Assembly (NCBI GenBank): GCA_946699065.1
Contig: CAMPDV010001085.1
Coordinates: forward strand, 1 to 64,000
Source of the DNA: Loxodes magnus
Taxonomy: Eukaryota > Ciliophora > Karyorelictea > Loxodida > Loxodidae
Reading direction: 5' to 3'
DNA length: 64,000 nucleotides
In this document: positions 36,788 to 49,330 of the stretch, one piece after another
Position numbering within the stretch: position 1 is the first letter of the stretch
Layout: every line of letters begins with the position of its first letter
Translations under genes and position numbers: made by a program
Notes under the pieces: generated by a model
Database searches by the model: none
What the model was told of the DNA's origin: nothing
The model's input: the letters and a program-made list of their open reading frames with translations, nothing else

Positions 36788-39079
36788 TCACACTTGCATA
36801 GATTTCCACTCTCTAGACTTAAAAAAACTACCTCCTTTTATGTCATAAAAGTATATCACATTTGGCTATGCTTGATATCCACTACTCCACATCCATATAA
36901 CATTATTTACATATTGACTATTGTATCAAAAGAGAGATTATTATTATGGATATTAACTACCATCCCTTATCGTGGACTTAGTGTCAAACACACAGGTTTA
37001 CTAAAGATTATTATAACTGTCCCAAATATAGGAACACTCAATCTCATTCACTCAAATACTTGCCAATCAAGCTGCCGGCTTAGGTAATTCCATTCCATAC
37101 TACTAATACACACTCAACATTACATCATATGATGATATGCCACTTGAATTATGGAAATTCTTAGACAAATCTGAATTTTATATTACACCACCCACTATCC
37201 AAACTTTCTCATATGATACCCATATTCCATTACCATGGATACAATCCTTATTACTCAACAATGACCTAGATTCATTCAGAACTATGTCGTACACCTCAAA
37301 TGAATTATAGTAATTATAATAATCATGAGATGATACAGACTTTGATTATGGATCCAGCCCTCCTAAAATATACAACAATCTATCATTGTCATATCCCATT
37401 TAAGTTATTGTTCTTGGCTAGATCAAAGAAGCTGATTCTTTTATCACTGAACCACTACTTACACTACCAACACTACCAACAGTTATCTATAAGATCTTGT
37501 CCATATATGAATTAGTTGTTTTGCCACCTACCTAGATTAATAACTCATCAGTGATCTAGTGTGTCGAGGATCAATTACCAGTTATTGGAGACATTGATGC
37601 TACCGCATTGTAAACACAGGAGCCATTGACACTGTCCAACTTGTAAGATTATATCTTATTGGTATCATAGAATACTCTCCTATATTCTGTTATCCTTGGT
37701 GGAGAATTATTCACTCTCTTAAGTATTAGATACTTATAGATAGGCTCCTTCACTAACTCACTCCATTCACTGACTTAAATTTATTTAGTCTAAGGCTTTA
37801 ACTATTCCAAAGAATATGGCAGATCTTTTAATTACTATCCTTTTTACTTAATCTAGTCAATGATATTTTTATTATCGGCTTCCAACTAAATAAATGCAGA
37901 TTTTAAACTCTCTTACTCCTTCAATAAGATCTTTGTCTACTCTTAGTATCTGAGATTCTCCTATGCTAATTTAGATATCTAGTCTTATAATTAAGTGATA
38001 TTAGACTTACTAAGAGTTAGATCTTATTGAAGATAAGCATTTTATTGTCGAAGCTCTTAGATGTCTTAAGCATATTTCAATTAACTGGCTTTTGATTATT
38101 CGTCCTTAATTGTTAACTAATGTTGAAAGTCTTATTACTTCTTTTCTTACTAGAGGTGCTATTTCTGCATGTCTTGGTACAAACGCTTTATGGAAAACTA
38201 TAGTTGCTTGATCTAGCTAGCTTAGGTGTTGTAACTCTTGTATACTAGGTTAGGCTAAAGCTACTGCATTAGATGAGAAACAATTTAGTTCTAAAGTGCC
38301 TATTGACTTAAATTCTCTCGACATACAATAGAGGATGATTAGGAGATACTCTAGAACTTATCCTAGATTGTTAACTCAAATTGATTCATCTAGTTCCTCT
38401 TATTCTCACACTGATTGATATTATCCTAAGAAATATTTGAGATAGCATCGACCTAACTTCCTATCACCTGATAGTAATCAGATGTTTCTTTAAGTAACTA
38501 CATTTACTTCTTTATTTAGTATTATTAATCATTCACCATCTTCTAACATGCCTACTTGATACTCTACTTGATCTATTACTATTCCTAAACCATATTAGCC
38601 ATTCTGGATATCTACTACTAGCTTATTTGACTATACCATTAATTCAATGTAGATATGTATTAGAACAGTCTCTACTTGATGGCTCTAAAGGTAAATTCCA
38701 AGTAACTCTTTAAATGCTAGATTGCTTCTTATGTAGTAATACATCCATGTTCTTAATGCGATATCAATTAACATTATACACATATTCTTATGTTATCCAG
38801 TTTGCAATATAGAGTTAAGAAATACTATCTATGAATAGTGCAGATGTCCTAAGGATTGGTGGGGTTCTATGCCTATTGTCGAACTAGATCTGGGATTTGT
38901 AGTTACTCGATTGGTCTTTCAGTTATGACGTTGTGCTTTCTGCATTTAAATTCATTATAGAGGTTGTATACAGTTTTTATGCATTTCTCACAGAGAATGC
39001 ATCCACAGTCCAACTGCCTAGGCTTTCTAAGCTCTTAGTTGAAATCTTCCTCACATGCTTCACACTTGGCCGCTGACAT
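36788..39079 (-). CDS. TRIM-like RING / B-box / coiled-coil / Kelch protein
   Basis: Intact frame of 763 residues, ATG 39079-39077 (MSAAKCEACEED) to TGA 36790-36788. The RING-type module is C6-x2-C9-x15-C25-x-C27-x2-C30-x2-C33-x12-C46-x2-H49. A B-box type zinc finger is complete: C80-x2-H83-x8-C92-x2-D95-x4-C100-x2-C103-x4-H108-x2-H111. A long Gln-rich coiled coil spans about 115-440. From about 500 come Kelch-like repeats (LLIQVGGK, LLYILGGLD, VWIVGG, each with following Tyr/Trp). This is the tripartite layout of E3 ubiquitin ligases; ligase activity is inferred. Trp is mostly TGG, with TGA at four sites in the Kelch part. The RING spacing is identical to the gene at 46.7 kb. Confidence 0.9.
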
Positions 39080-40099
39080 TTATTTTTTTGATTGAGTAAA
39101 AAATAGAAATGCTACTTAATATTTGATTGGATAGAAATAACTTAAGAAAAGAATGTAAATTAAACTAATTGAATGGAAATAGTTATTTCATTAAATAGAA
39201 GAATTAGCTACTTTTAAAATTATTACATAAAATGGAAGAAAATAGCCTCTAAAATAATAAATTACTTATAAATGTAAATACTTAGAAATAGATTTAACTA
39301 ATAAAAAGAACAAACAGAAAAGAAACATGTGATGCTTTTAAAATTAGTAATAACTAATTATTCTAATTTTATTAAGTAAACATCATATAAACTAAATATA
39401 GATATAAATAGGTATCTAGCCAAACTCATATAAAATTGATTTAATGAAAAGCTTTTCAAATTATAGTAAAATCATAAAGAAAAATGTTTTATTTTTAGAT
39501 AAAAAGAAAAACTAGATGATGAATTATAATTTTAATTAATGCAGAACAGATAGTAAAGCTGAATTAAATAATAAACAATTATTACTATTTCTAATAAACT
39601 AAGGATAACAGTAAAGCTATAATGGAGTAATTGAATACATAGTGAACTTATTTAAATGAGAGAAGTATCTTCTAAAAGCAAGTACCTTGATGATCTTAAG
39701 ATTAATTCTTTTTACCTGACTAATTATATAAAGTTTGAACTATATTAATTATTTAATCTTTTCTAAAATGTTTAGCCTTTCTGTAAGATAAATAAAATAT
39801 ATTAGACATTATACAATTTTTTAACAGGAGCTAGATAAAATAACTTCTAAATTATTCTATTAGTTAGAACTAATTTAGCCAAGAATAATTCCTATTAAAT
39901 ATTTTTCTAACTATTTCACGTCTAAGATGAAGGATATATATCTAGCAAAATAAAGAAAAGCAAGAAAATATTAAAAAATATAAAGGAGGAATAATTCAAC
40001 TAAAGGTAAGTTCAATTAACTGATAATTAGAAAATAAATGACTAAAATAACAATCTGAAATTTTAATACTTTGCATTTAATCAGAGTAAAAGCAGAAAT
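39080..40099. other. AT-rich spacer upstream of the Kelch gene
   Basis: It contains the presumed promoter of the minus-strand gene but no motif I can identify. Confidence 0.4.
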
Positions 40100-41450
40100 G
40101 CTTAGTTGTCGAAAATCTTAAAAAATAGAAGACTATACTCAACTGAAAAAATTTTATGCCATATCGTTATAAAAAAGCTAGTAGCAGTATTTTAGAGAGG
40201 TATCCTGAAGTTAGTTAAATAAAATTCATAGCCCTAATTGCTAAATTACAAGCTTTAGGACCTGAAAGAATATGTGAAAATGAGAAAAACCTAAGACTAG
40301 ACTATCTGGTTTCCGTTCCTTAAATAATTAACCTAAAATCTATACAAAAACTAATTAAAGTATAGTATTAAGAGAAAAGGAGAAAATACTTATCCAGTTG
40401 AACTAAAGCAAAAATAGAAAGAAAGAAAAACAATTAAGACGTAATTCTGTAAAAGATAGTGAAAATTTTTCAATTTTACTCTTAAAAGGAAGAAGTAACT
40501 TAAAAATAATAAATCTAGTAGTTAAATCAGTTCATAGATAATTAATTTAATATCAATAAGTTTAATTAATATTAAGTCAAATTGTCTATTAACACCAAAT
40601 ATAACACAGAAAGTATCAGCCATATGAGCAATATCTAATAAGATACTACAAGCAAGAAGATTGGATTGAGAATATTATTTATTAAGAGATTTAAAAAAAA
40701 AAACCATAGATTTTTAAAATAGAAGTTTATATGTTAAATGATTACAGGAAATCTAGTTGAAGAACTTGAAACTTTAAATTTAAAATATAAGCAGAGGAAA
40801 AATAAAATTTCTTGTGTATGCGTAAGTTTATCAAGAGCCTTTAATTTAATCCTGTTCTAAAAAACTTAAGATTTTGAGGTAAATACTAATAAGATAATTA
40901 TCATTAAAATGATAGTTTAGAGAATTTATTCCTAGTATACAAAACTAAATGGATTGAAATTAAATACCTTTAAGAAAAATTTACATAAGTTTGCTAAAAT
41001 CTCATATAAGAATCTAACCAAAGTTAAGAGCTAAAATAATTGAAAAACTATAATTTGATAGAGAGTAAAGAGATAATTGACAAAGCATTTGAAAAATTAA
41101 AATCAGGGAATTATAAGTAGCTGAATAGTTAATGGCTATAAACTCAAACTAAGCATAATTTCTTGGATTAATATAATAAGTAAAGAACATTGAATATGTT
41201 GTGAGAAACATGATAATCATGTGAAGATATAAAGAAGTAAAAAGAAGACCAGGAAATATAATTATAAGAGAAACAGTCACATGATTAATAAAATTCGATT
41301 AATATAAATAAATTTATAGACTATGATAACCTTAGTTATAATAAAGTTTTGATGAAAGTGACATTAAATAAATATAAGCAAAAAATGAAAATGTAAATTT
41401 TCGTTTATGAGAAAACTGAGGAGATAGTACTGGCTAAGCACTTTATTAGG
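40100..41450 (+). pseudogene. Weak LINE reverse-transcriptase relic
   Basis: At 40824-40844 the plus strand gives VSLSRAFN, like RT motif A (D.SKAFD), followed at the usual distance by an Ile/Leu helix and YTKLNGLKLNTFKKN. The flanks are Lys/Gln-rich and frame-shifted. No XADD box was found, so this is a tentative call. Confidence 0.35.
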
Positions 41451-42379
41451 CTTATAATAATATAAAACTTTATTTATTCCCTTTTCTATAGCGTTTTTTA
41501 CTTATATTTCTTTTTTAGTTATGAACTACATATTAATTCTAAAAACTTTAATTTTAACTTTATAAAAGTTCCAATTTAACTAAGTATTTTAAATGTTGAA
41601 TTTTAAAATTCAAGTCAGCAGATTTAATTTATTCTCCTGATGATATTTTATATATTTTTGATAACCTTAACTGATACTCTTTTTCTTACTTTTCTTCTTC
41701 ACTTTTCTTAGAAATCGTATCTTATCTTTTCAAACTTTTTGATAACCTTAACTGATACTCTTTTTCTTACTTTTCTTCTTCACTTTTCTTAGAAATCGTA
41801 TCTTATCTTTTCAAACTTTTTGATATTTGATAACTTTAACTTAACTTAGTGATCGCAAGTCTGATTTTTATTTTTCTTCTACATTTGTTTTTTCATTTTA
41901 GATCACTTTGTTTAACTTTTTTTCAGTTATTTTTATCTTAATTTTTTTCTTCACTACTTTTAAAAATCAATTTTTTTTTTAACTTTTTCAATTCTTTTGA
42001 AAAAGTTCTTAGTTGTATTTTTTTTATTTTATTTCACGAGCAATTATGTTTTCTAAATATTTGTTTTACAAAGTGATATAAAGATTTATAAATCAAATCA
42101 CTTTTATCTTTTTATTTTCAACAAACGTTAATTTAAACTTATCGGAATTTGATTTTTTTCAAATATAGAAAATCACATGAATCTTTGTTTTTTAGATATT
42201 TTTGCTTATATTTAAACTTTCCTTTTTTTTTTAATGGTACTATTTTTTTTTCTAATCGAAAGCTATATATAGCCTAATTTTGTTTATAAATTTTTTTTAT
42301 TAAATTTTTTTATTAAATTTTTATTGTAAATTAGTCCTTTACAATTTACTATTTTTTCAAATTGTTTTTCTCCTAAATA
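41451..42379. other. T-rich spacer holding an 81-bp duplication
   Basis: T-rich, no gene recognised; see the tandem duplication at 41660-41821. Confidence 0.5.
41660..41821. repeat. Exact tandem duplication, 2 x 81 bp
   Basis: 41660-41740 and 41741-41821 are identical, each starting GATAACCTTAACTGATACTC and ending TTTTCAAACTTTTT. A third partial start (GATATTTGATAAC) follows. Confidence 0.97.
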
Positions 42380-44094
42380 CTTTCTTGTTTTGTTCCGTCT
42401 CAACTTCTTCTGTACTGATAAACTCTTACGTCAAAATGGCATTTTCTCTTTTATCATTTTGTAAAGATTTTTTTTCTTTCAAATTTCTTTTCATACATTT
42501 AATGAATAAAAATTTGTTTTTAAAGCACTTTTTTAAAGTTATTTTAAAGTTTATTTATTTCATAAAAGTCTTGTAATGTAAAAAGCTGAGGAAACAAATA
42601 AAACTATATTTTTCACAATTTAAAGCTGAACATTATCTTTTTTCTTCTTTTATTAACTCTAAAAATCAAAAATTCAAAAAATTTTTTTTCATTACCCAAA
42701 ATATAAAAAAATTATCACGACTCAATTCAAAAAAAATAAGCACAGCCCGAAATCAAAACATTTCGAAACCATAATCGAAAATTTTTCTTCAATATTTTTA
42801 TTCCCATTTTTTCTCAAAACCCTTTTATGCTTTGAAACTTTTTTCGAAAATTTATACCATTTTGACCTTTATCCATCCCGATTTCCCCCAGTTTGTTCCG
42901 TCCCAAATCCTCCCTATAGTATAAAACGCTGAGCAAAAAAGCTTTCACACTTTTTGCAATTTGGAATACTCTTTATTACTTTCAGATTTCCTAAATTCAT
43001 TTTAAAAAAAATAAACGATTTATTCAAAATTTTTTAAGTTAGTTCCGTCCGAAAAAAGTCTTGCAGTGTAAAAAGCTGAGCAAAAAAACAAAATTAAATT
43101 TTTCACGTGTTAATGCTTTAAATACTCTTATTCGCCTTTTATTTAGCTCTAAAAATTAAAAAAAAATACCAAAACCCAATTCTTGAAATTTTTGTCACGA
43201 ACCAAAATCGAAAATTTTCAAATCAAAAAGCAAAAGCTTTCAAAACCAATATCAAAAAAAAAAATCAAATCTAATATCAAAACTTTCAAATCCCAATTCA
43301 AAAATTTTCAAAACTAAAATTTTTAAAACCAAAATCAAAAAAATTCAAAACCAATATCAAAAAAATTCAAAATCAAAATCAAAATCAAAAAAAATATTCG
43401 CAAATTTTTTGATTCCCATTTTTTTTCAGAAACCTTTTATACTTTAAAACTTTTTCTTAAAAAAATTTATTCCTTTCTGCCCCTTTACTAATCCCGAAAT
43501 CCACCAGCTTGTTCCGTCCCAACTCAGCCCTATAGTGTAAAACGCTGAGCAAAAAAAGGCTTTCACACTTTTTGCCATTTCAGCGCTTCTAACTCATGAA
43601 AATTTAATAAGCTACACATTTAAATGTTGTAGACTAAATTTTTCCTGTCGTAAAATTACATTGTCCAACTTAAATATTATAACAAACGTAATTAAATTTT
43701 ATAACAAATTAAAATTGCACTAGCACATTACTCAAAAATTTTCCAGTACGTACTTTAAAATTAAAAAAAAATTTTGCTTTAGTACATACTTCGAAAAAAA
43801 AATTAGCACTTGAAAATTTTTAAATTTTTAACTCTGATTTTATTTTTTTTTAATAATACTTACTTAAAACAAATTTAAAACTTTTAGCTTTGCCTTTGAT
43901 AAAAAAAAATAAAACTAATGAAACCTACTAAGTTCAGAAAAAGACTTAGAAAAATACGAACTTTTAAAAATTTTCTTTCTTCACTTAGAATAATATGAAG
44001 AAAAAGATAAATAAATTCGATTAGAATGAAGACTTAAAAAATTTAAATTCTTAAATGAAAAATTAAATAGTTTAAGTAGTTTAAACGTTGAAGA
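42380..44094. repeat. Cluster of CTGAGCAAAAA-type repeats in low-complexity DNA
   Basis: Four units at about 42565, 42915, 43065 and 43530 share TTCCGTCC...AGTGTAAAACGCTGAGCAAAAA. Those near 42915 and 43530 continue GCTTTCACACTTTTTGC. 43190-43400 is CAAAA-rich low complexity. It is the downstream flank of the WD40 gene. A fifth unit lies at 35518. Confidence 0.8.
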
Positions 44095-46698
44095 TCACCT
44101 GATGTATCTCTACTTGTCCTCCACACTCATTGTAGTATTATCCATTACGCAATTCTTAAATCGCAATCCATAGTCACAGTATACTTTGCTCCAGTCAGTC
44201 TACTAAATGTGGTGTGATAAATTTGAACTTACCTATTACTAGTTAGTTGGCTATTCTCCATTCAATAACCTTCCTATGTTCCATCTTCGAATGTTGTAAT
44301 CACTTGATTAGTTAAGATTACCGTACCATGGACAATACTTAACTCCGTTACTCGATACCAACCATTAGTTGTCACTAGATAATGATAAACTACCCACTGT
44401 GTCCGTATGACCATTTAATACACAGATACACTATCCATTATTGATATTTCATATTCTTATTGTCTTGTCATAAGATCCAGATAAGATATACTTGTTGTTA
44501 TTCGAGAATATTACCGAATAGACATAAGAGGTGTGTCCCGATAAGACCTTGGTACATTATTGTGTTCTTGAATTCCATAAACGAATAGTTTTGTCATCCG
44601 ATCCAGATATGATGAATTCTGAATCACTAGATATAGCCACTGATCTTACAACATTAGTGTGACCACTCATGGTCTTACAGGTACCTGTCTTGATATTGTA
44701 AAGTCTAAGAGTAGTATCAGCACTTCCCGATACGATGAACTCTGAATCACTGGATATAGCCACAGATAATACAAAATCTGTGTGACCACTCATGGTCTTA
44801 CAGGTACCTGTCTTGACGTCCCATAGTCTCACCGTCTTATCATAACTTCCCGATACGATGAACTCTGAATTACTGGATATAGCCACAGATGATACATAAC
44901 TAGTGTGACCACTCATGGTCTTACAGGTACCTGTCTTGACGTCCCATAGTCTCACCGTCTCATCTCAACTTCCCGATACGATGAACTCTGAATCACTGGA
45001 TATAGCCACAGCATATACATAACTAGTGTGACCACTCATGGTCTTACAGGTACCTTCAGCTATGTTGTAGAGTCGAAGAGTTTTGTCATCAGAGCCAGAT
45101 ACTATTAAGTTAGAGTTTGGTGAGATGGCAACGGATGTGACAGATGAGGAGTGTCCAGTGAAAATGTGAGGGTGTTCCGATGAAATTGAAGACAGGTTAG
45201 TGTTGGAGAGGTCGCAACTGATGAATTTAGTGTTGCTGATGTTTGCTGATGATAGGTTGGAGTTGGAGAAGTTACATGAAGTGAAGGTGGTGTCAGTGAA
45301 ATCAGAGTTAGATAAATTAACGTTCTGGAAGTTTAGTTGAGTGAATTAGTAATTAATGCAGTTTAAGATAATTTAAGTATTAGCTTCTACTTAAGATAGT
45401 TCTTATTACTATTTACATGTCTGTAATATCTATTTTAACTTTTCTTGAATTTATTTATCGGTTACTTATGGTAACTTTAACAATACTTGAGCTTAATCAA
45501 TTAATCCTGATTTATTTAACGGATTGTATTTCAACGTTGATATATTGAAATTCTCATCTTTTATTTGGTTTAGGAACTTATTTAAATTGTCGAAAGTTAG
45601 ATTTGAGAAATCTTTTATTGCATACTTTATCAAGTTTTATTGTTCATTACATACTTAAATTATTTAGTTTTCAAATTTAAAATCATTTTAGATATTTACT
45701 AATTTTTAAGCTATTGCTTAGACAAACTCTCTGGCTTCAACTATTTATTTTTCCTTCTATGATATATCTAACTTAACTAAAATAACTTTAACTTGAACTT
45801 ATTAGTTTCGTTATTGTTAATCAATTACTTGGTCTTAATTTGATTACTGAATATTTTAAGATTCTTAATTGACCTTTTATTCCTTGATTTAAACGTTTGC
45901 ATAATCTCTTTAGTTATGTAAATGCTTTGCTACTTGACTAAGACCTCTTGCTAATTTGGATTGCTTGAAAAACTTATCAACTAACTACTCTGCCTTCTTG
46001 AACGTTAAGTATTTTCCGTTGACATTCTCTTTTAAATAGCTGAAAAGATTGAATTGACATGTCTGAATATTGGTTCTTAAAGTTTAAACTTCCATTTGCT
46101 GTCTCTAATCTCTCTTTAAAATTTCTATCTCTCGCAATAATTATTAAAATTATTCTTGAGCTTGACTATTTTATCTTTGATATTATTACTACTCCATTCT
46201 TTAAGCTTATAATTATTAAACATTATTCGCATCTTTAAGCTAAGATAAACGCTATATTAAATTCTCTAATTTACTATTACTAAGAGAAAACGAGTCTATT
46301 AAAGATTTAAATATTGACTGCATTGATAACGACTGTATATGCTTCATAAACTATGAACTTTCCGAAATAACTTCTCTCACCATAAGTTAGTAATTCTGCT
46401 TCTAAGAGTATTAATCCTGTAACCATTTGAACTACTCATTGATTTGCACTTAATCAATTAATTCATTTTACTGAATTGGTATATTTTATTAATCAGGCTC
46501 TTAAACTACATGTCCTTGCAACTAGTCAGGATTGATGTTATGAACTTAGTTATGTAAAACACATTTAATTTCTTTAAAAAGTTTAAAAAGGAAATTAAGA
46601 CATTTCAAGCATGAATTACATCCGCAAGGTAACACTTTATATACTCGCTTGTCTTAGTCAAACTGTTTTTAACAGTTTGGACATTGATTGCTATCCAT
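44095..46698 (-). CDS. RING-like / coiled-coil / pentapeptide / WD40 protein
   Basis: Intact 867-residue frame, ATG 46698-46696 (MDSNQCPNCQKQF) to TGA 44097-44095. The N-terminal zinc module C6-x2-C9-x15-C25-x-C27-x2-C30-x2-C33-x12-C46-x2-H49 is spaced exactly as in the Kelch gene. Gln-rich coiled coil spans about 90-440. A pentapeptide-like stretch lies at about 455-500 (NVNLSNSDFTDTTF, NLSSANISNT). Seven WD40 repeats run to the C-terminus; repeats 2-5 are near-identical 123-bp units (GHTSYV.SVAISS.SEFIVSG). The last repeat is atypical. A scaffold or substrate-binding propeller on a ubiquitin-type platform is inferred. Trp is TGG in most repeats but TGA in SGSWDE (repeat 2) and IRIWNI (repeat 6). 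TAA and TAG occur often as Gln. Confidence 0.9.
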
Positions 46699-47967
46699 TT
46701 ATAAAGATCAAAAAAGAATTTAGTATATAGAAACTAATTATATTGAAATAAAAATTGATAAATTATTTTTATTATTAAAAAAAAAGATTTAACTTAAAAA
46801 AAATATAATATTTAAAAAAAGTTTTAAGATAAAATTTAAACACTTAAATGTAATTAAAAATACTTTAGTATTTCGAATTTAAAAAAAATTAAAATTAAAA
46901 ATTAATTATATAAATAAAACTAAAATGTAAATGAAAATAATTAAAAATGCCATCCAAGAAATAATATAAGAATCTCTGAAAATATTATAATTAAGAAAAA
47001 AAATAATGATATCATAAAAAAATAAAAATTTTAAAATTTAATAAGATACTCGAAATATTTTAGTATTATGAATTAAAAAAAATTAAAAATTAAAACAAAA
47101 AAAATTAAATATATAATTCTAAAAAAACAATTCTAGAAATTATTAAGATAATCTGAAAATATTATATTTAAGAAAAAAATCTTTACTACAATAAAAAAAT
47201 AAAATTGTCATACATAATGTTAATATATTAATGACTTAAAATACAAAGAGATAAAAAGTAAATTTGAATAAATAAAAATTATTAGTACTTCTTTTACGCA
47301 CAGCACTTTTATAATTAATATTTCATTTTAGAAAAATGTTTACATGCTTCATGATATAATTTTATTATCATAATAAGATACGTCACCTTCAATAAATCGG
47401 AAATATTCATATTAAAGATGAATCTCGACTCTTAATTTAAATGCACTTGTTCTCTTGAAAAAAAATTGAAAAATAATTATTATTAAGCCGTCAGTAGGCC
47501 CTTCATGTAAATGTTAATATTGTTAATGAGAATTCTTAAGAAAGTTAGCAATATCTCTTCCTAACTTATCCACCCATTTCTTTGGTGACATTTATTATGA
47601 GAGATTACTTGCAATGTAGTATACAATTCACCAGATGTTCAATGGTTCTCCTGAAAATTGCCGACATCCATTTTTTTAATATAAAGATTATTATAGAAAT
47701 TTAAAAAATTATAACTATAACAAAAACATATAATAAATCAATTGATCTATGAAAGAATCTTTGTACATATATTCGATGATAAATATTAAAAAAATTATAT
47801 AAATTAAACAAAAAATGTTGGATAAATAAAAAAAAACTTTTATAAAACTCATATATTATAAGAATAAGTATGAAAATACTATACTTATAACCACGTTATC
47901 TTTTAAAAAAATAATATTCTTATTAAACTTAACAATAATTTCCCAACGAACAAGAAAAAAGAACGTG
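46699..47967. other. AT-rich spacer upstream of the WD40 gene
   Basis: No gene or repeat recognised; the promoter is presumably near its left end. Confidence 0.4.
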
Positions 47968-47981
47968 AATTGCTTCTTAAA

Positions 47982-48288
47982 AATAATTGAAAATATGGTG
48001 GGAGCTGAGAATGACCTTCGTGACAACACTTTCTTGTTTTATGACTAGGAACAAGTTCCTGTCGCTGAGAAAGTCCCTGGTCAGAGTTATTTTCTAAAGG
48101 AACACTGTCTTTGAGATTATCCGCTCTTGGTAGGGGCTTGAAGCCTGGCTGCTCATAGCAATGGAACTCCCTAGCAGCTGTGCCTAGAGCATAACAGGAT
48201 ATCCCCGTTATTCCATAAAAAGAGAGCGTCGGGTCGTGCAATCGGAAAGGAGTTTCCGGTCCAAAAACTTTTTTAGTTGAAATTAATT
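47982..48288 (-). mobile_element. SINE-like element A with 14-bp TSD
   Basis: Flanked by perfect direct repeats AATTGCTTCTTAAA at 47968-47981 and 48289-48302. Highly similar along its length to 28234-28544, including the CGGAAA/TTTCCG hairpin at the right end. Protein frames across it are shadows. Confidence 0.92.
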
Positions 48289-48486
48289 AATTGCTTCTTA
48301 AATATTCGAAACTTTAATATTATAGAATAAGCTTAAAATATAAAAAATAACCAAATGTAACGAGAAGTCGAAGAAATTACAACTGAAAAAAAAATACAAA
48401 TATAAACAGATAGTTAAAGTAATGTTTATCCTAAATTAAGAATTTATAAAGACTAATAACTGACTAAATAAAATATAATCGAGTTA

Positions 48487-48862
48487 TTAACTATTAAAAC
48501 TTAAATAGGGTGAAAAGCCCTTTCCTTCAGATGCTGCTTGGAGGCCCAACAAGGCAAATAAAAAATAAGCGCAGACGGAGGATAAATCGGAGAAAGAGAA
48601 ATCAATTACAAGAGAAAGACGATGCAATAAGCTGAAGAACTCTGAATGCCAGGAGAAAACTTTCTTCATCATAGGTCGGGGAAATGTACCCGTAATCGCA
48701 TATTGCATCCTATGTTTTGGAAGGAAAAATTTCAGGGACTGCAGAAAGAGAAAACAGGGACAGAGAGACATAAAATTATTTTTCGACATTAAATAAAATT
48801 AATTTAAAGAGCTGCGCACCAACGAGAGTGTTATGCGCTCTATAATCCAGTTTATTTATTTA
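48487..48862 (+). mobile_element. Diverged SINE-like element C relative
   Basis: One monomer at about 48665-48722 (CTTCATCATAGGTCGGGGAA...GTACCCGTAATCG...CCTATG) keeps compensatory pairing of ATAGG with CCTAT. It ends with the shared stem-loop at 48809-48840 and a TTTATTTATTTA tail. The 5' half is unlike the other C copies. Confidence 0.65.
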
Positions 48863-49330
48863 CCTAAAAAAATAACAATAAAAATTTACTCCCATTAAAG
48901 AAAATTAAATACTTTTTGAAGCACTTCATAAAATCAAACCAACAACACTTAAAGCATGTAAACAAATTAGATAGAAATTAATATAAGACCACAAAACGAA
49001 TAGAAAATAAGCAAAAATTATAAACTAAAATGACTATAATAGAGTAAAAACTGAAACAATGATAATTGAAAAAGAAATTATCAAAATCTTAAAAGAAAAA
49101 GAAATAAACTAAATAAAAAAATTAAATTTGTTTTAGATGATAAAAGGCATATAAATCGACAACATAAGAAAGTTATAAAAGAAAAGAAAAGAAAACAAAT
49201 ACTAGAAGTTTAAAAGTAATCTATAAAGAACCGAGTGTAGAAATGAACAACCATTAAGATCTAAAAATCAAAAAATCAAAAAAAAACTATAAATGCTGAA
49301 GAAAGAGTTTATGAATGAATGAATTAACCA
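48863..49330. other. AT-rich spacer
   Basis: No feature recognised. Confidence 0.4.

Noticed and set aside
36794..37515. Plus-strand ORFs of 97 and 71 residues
   Set aside because: Antisense shadows of the Kelch gene, which has a full-length motif-supported frame on the other strand.
47903..48241. 112-residue standard-code ORF on the minus strand
   Set aside because: It lies inside the SINE-like element A, whose ends are defined by target-site duplications; other copies do not keep the frame.
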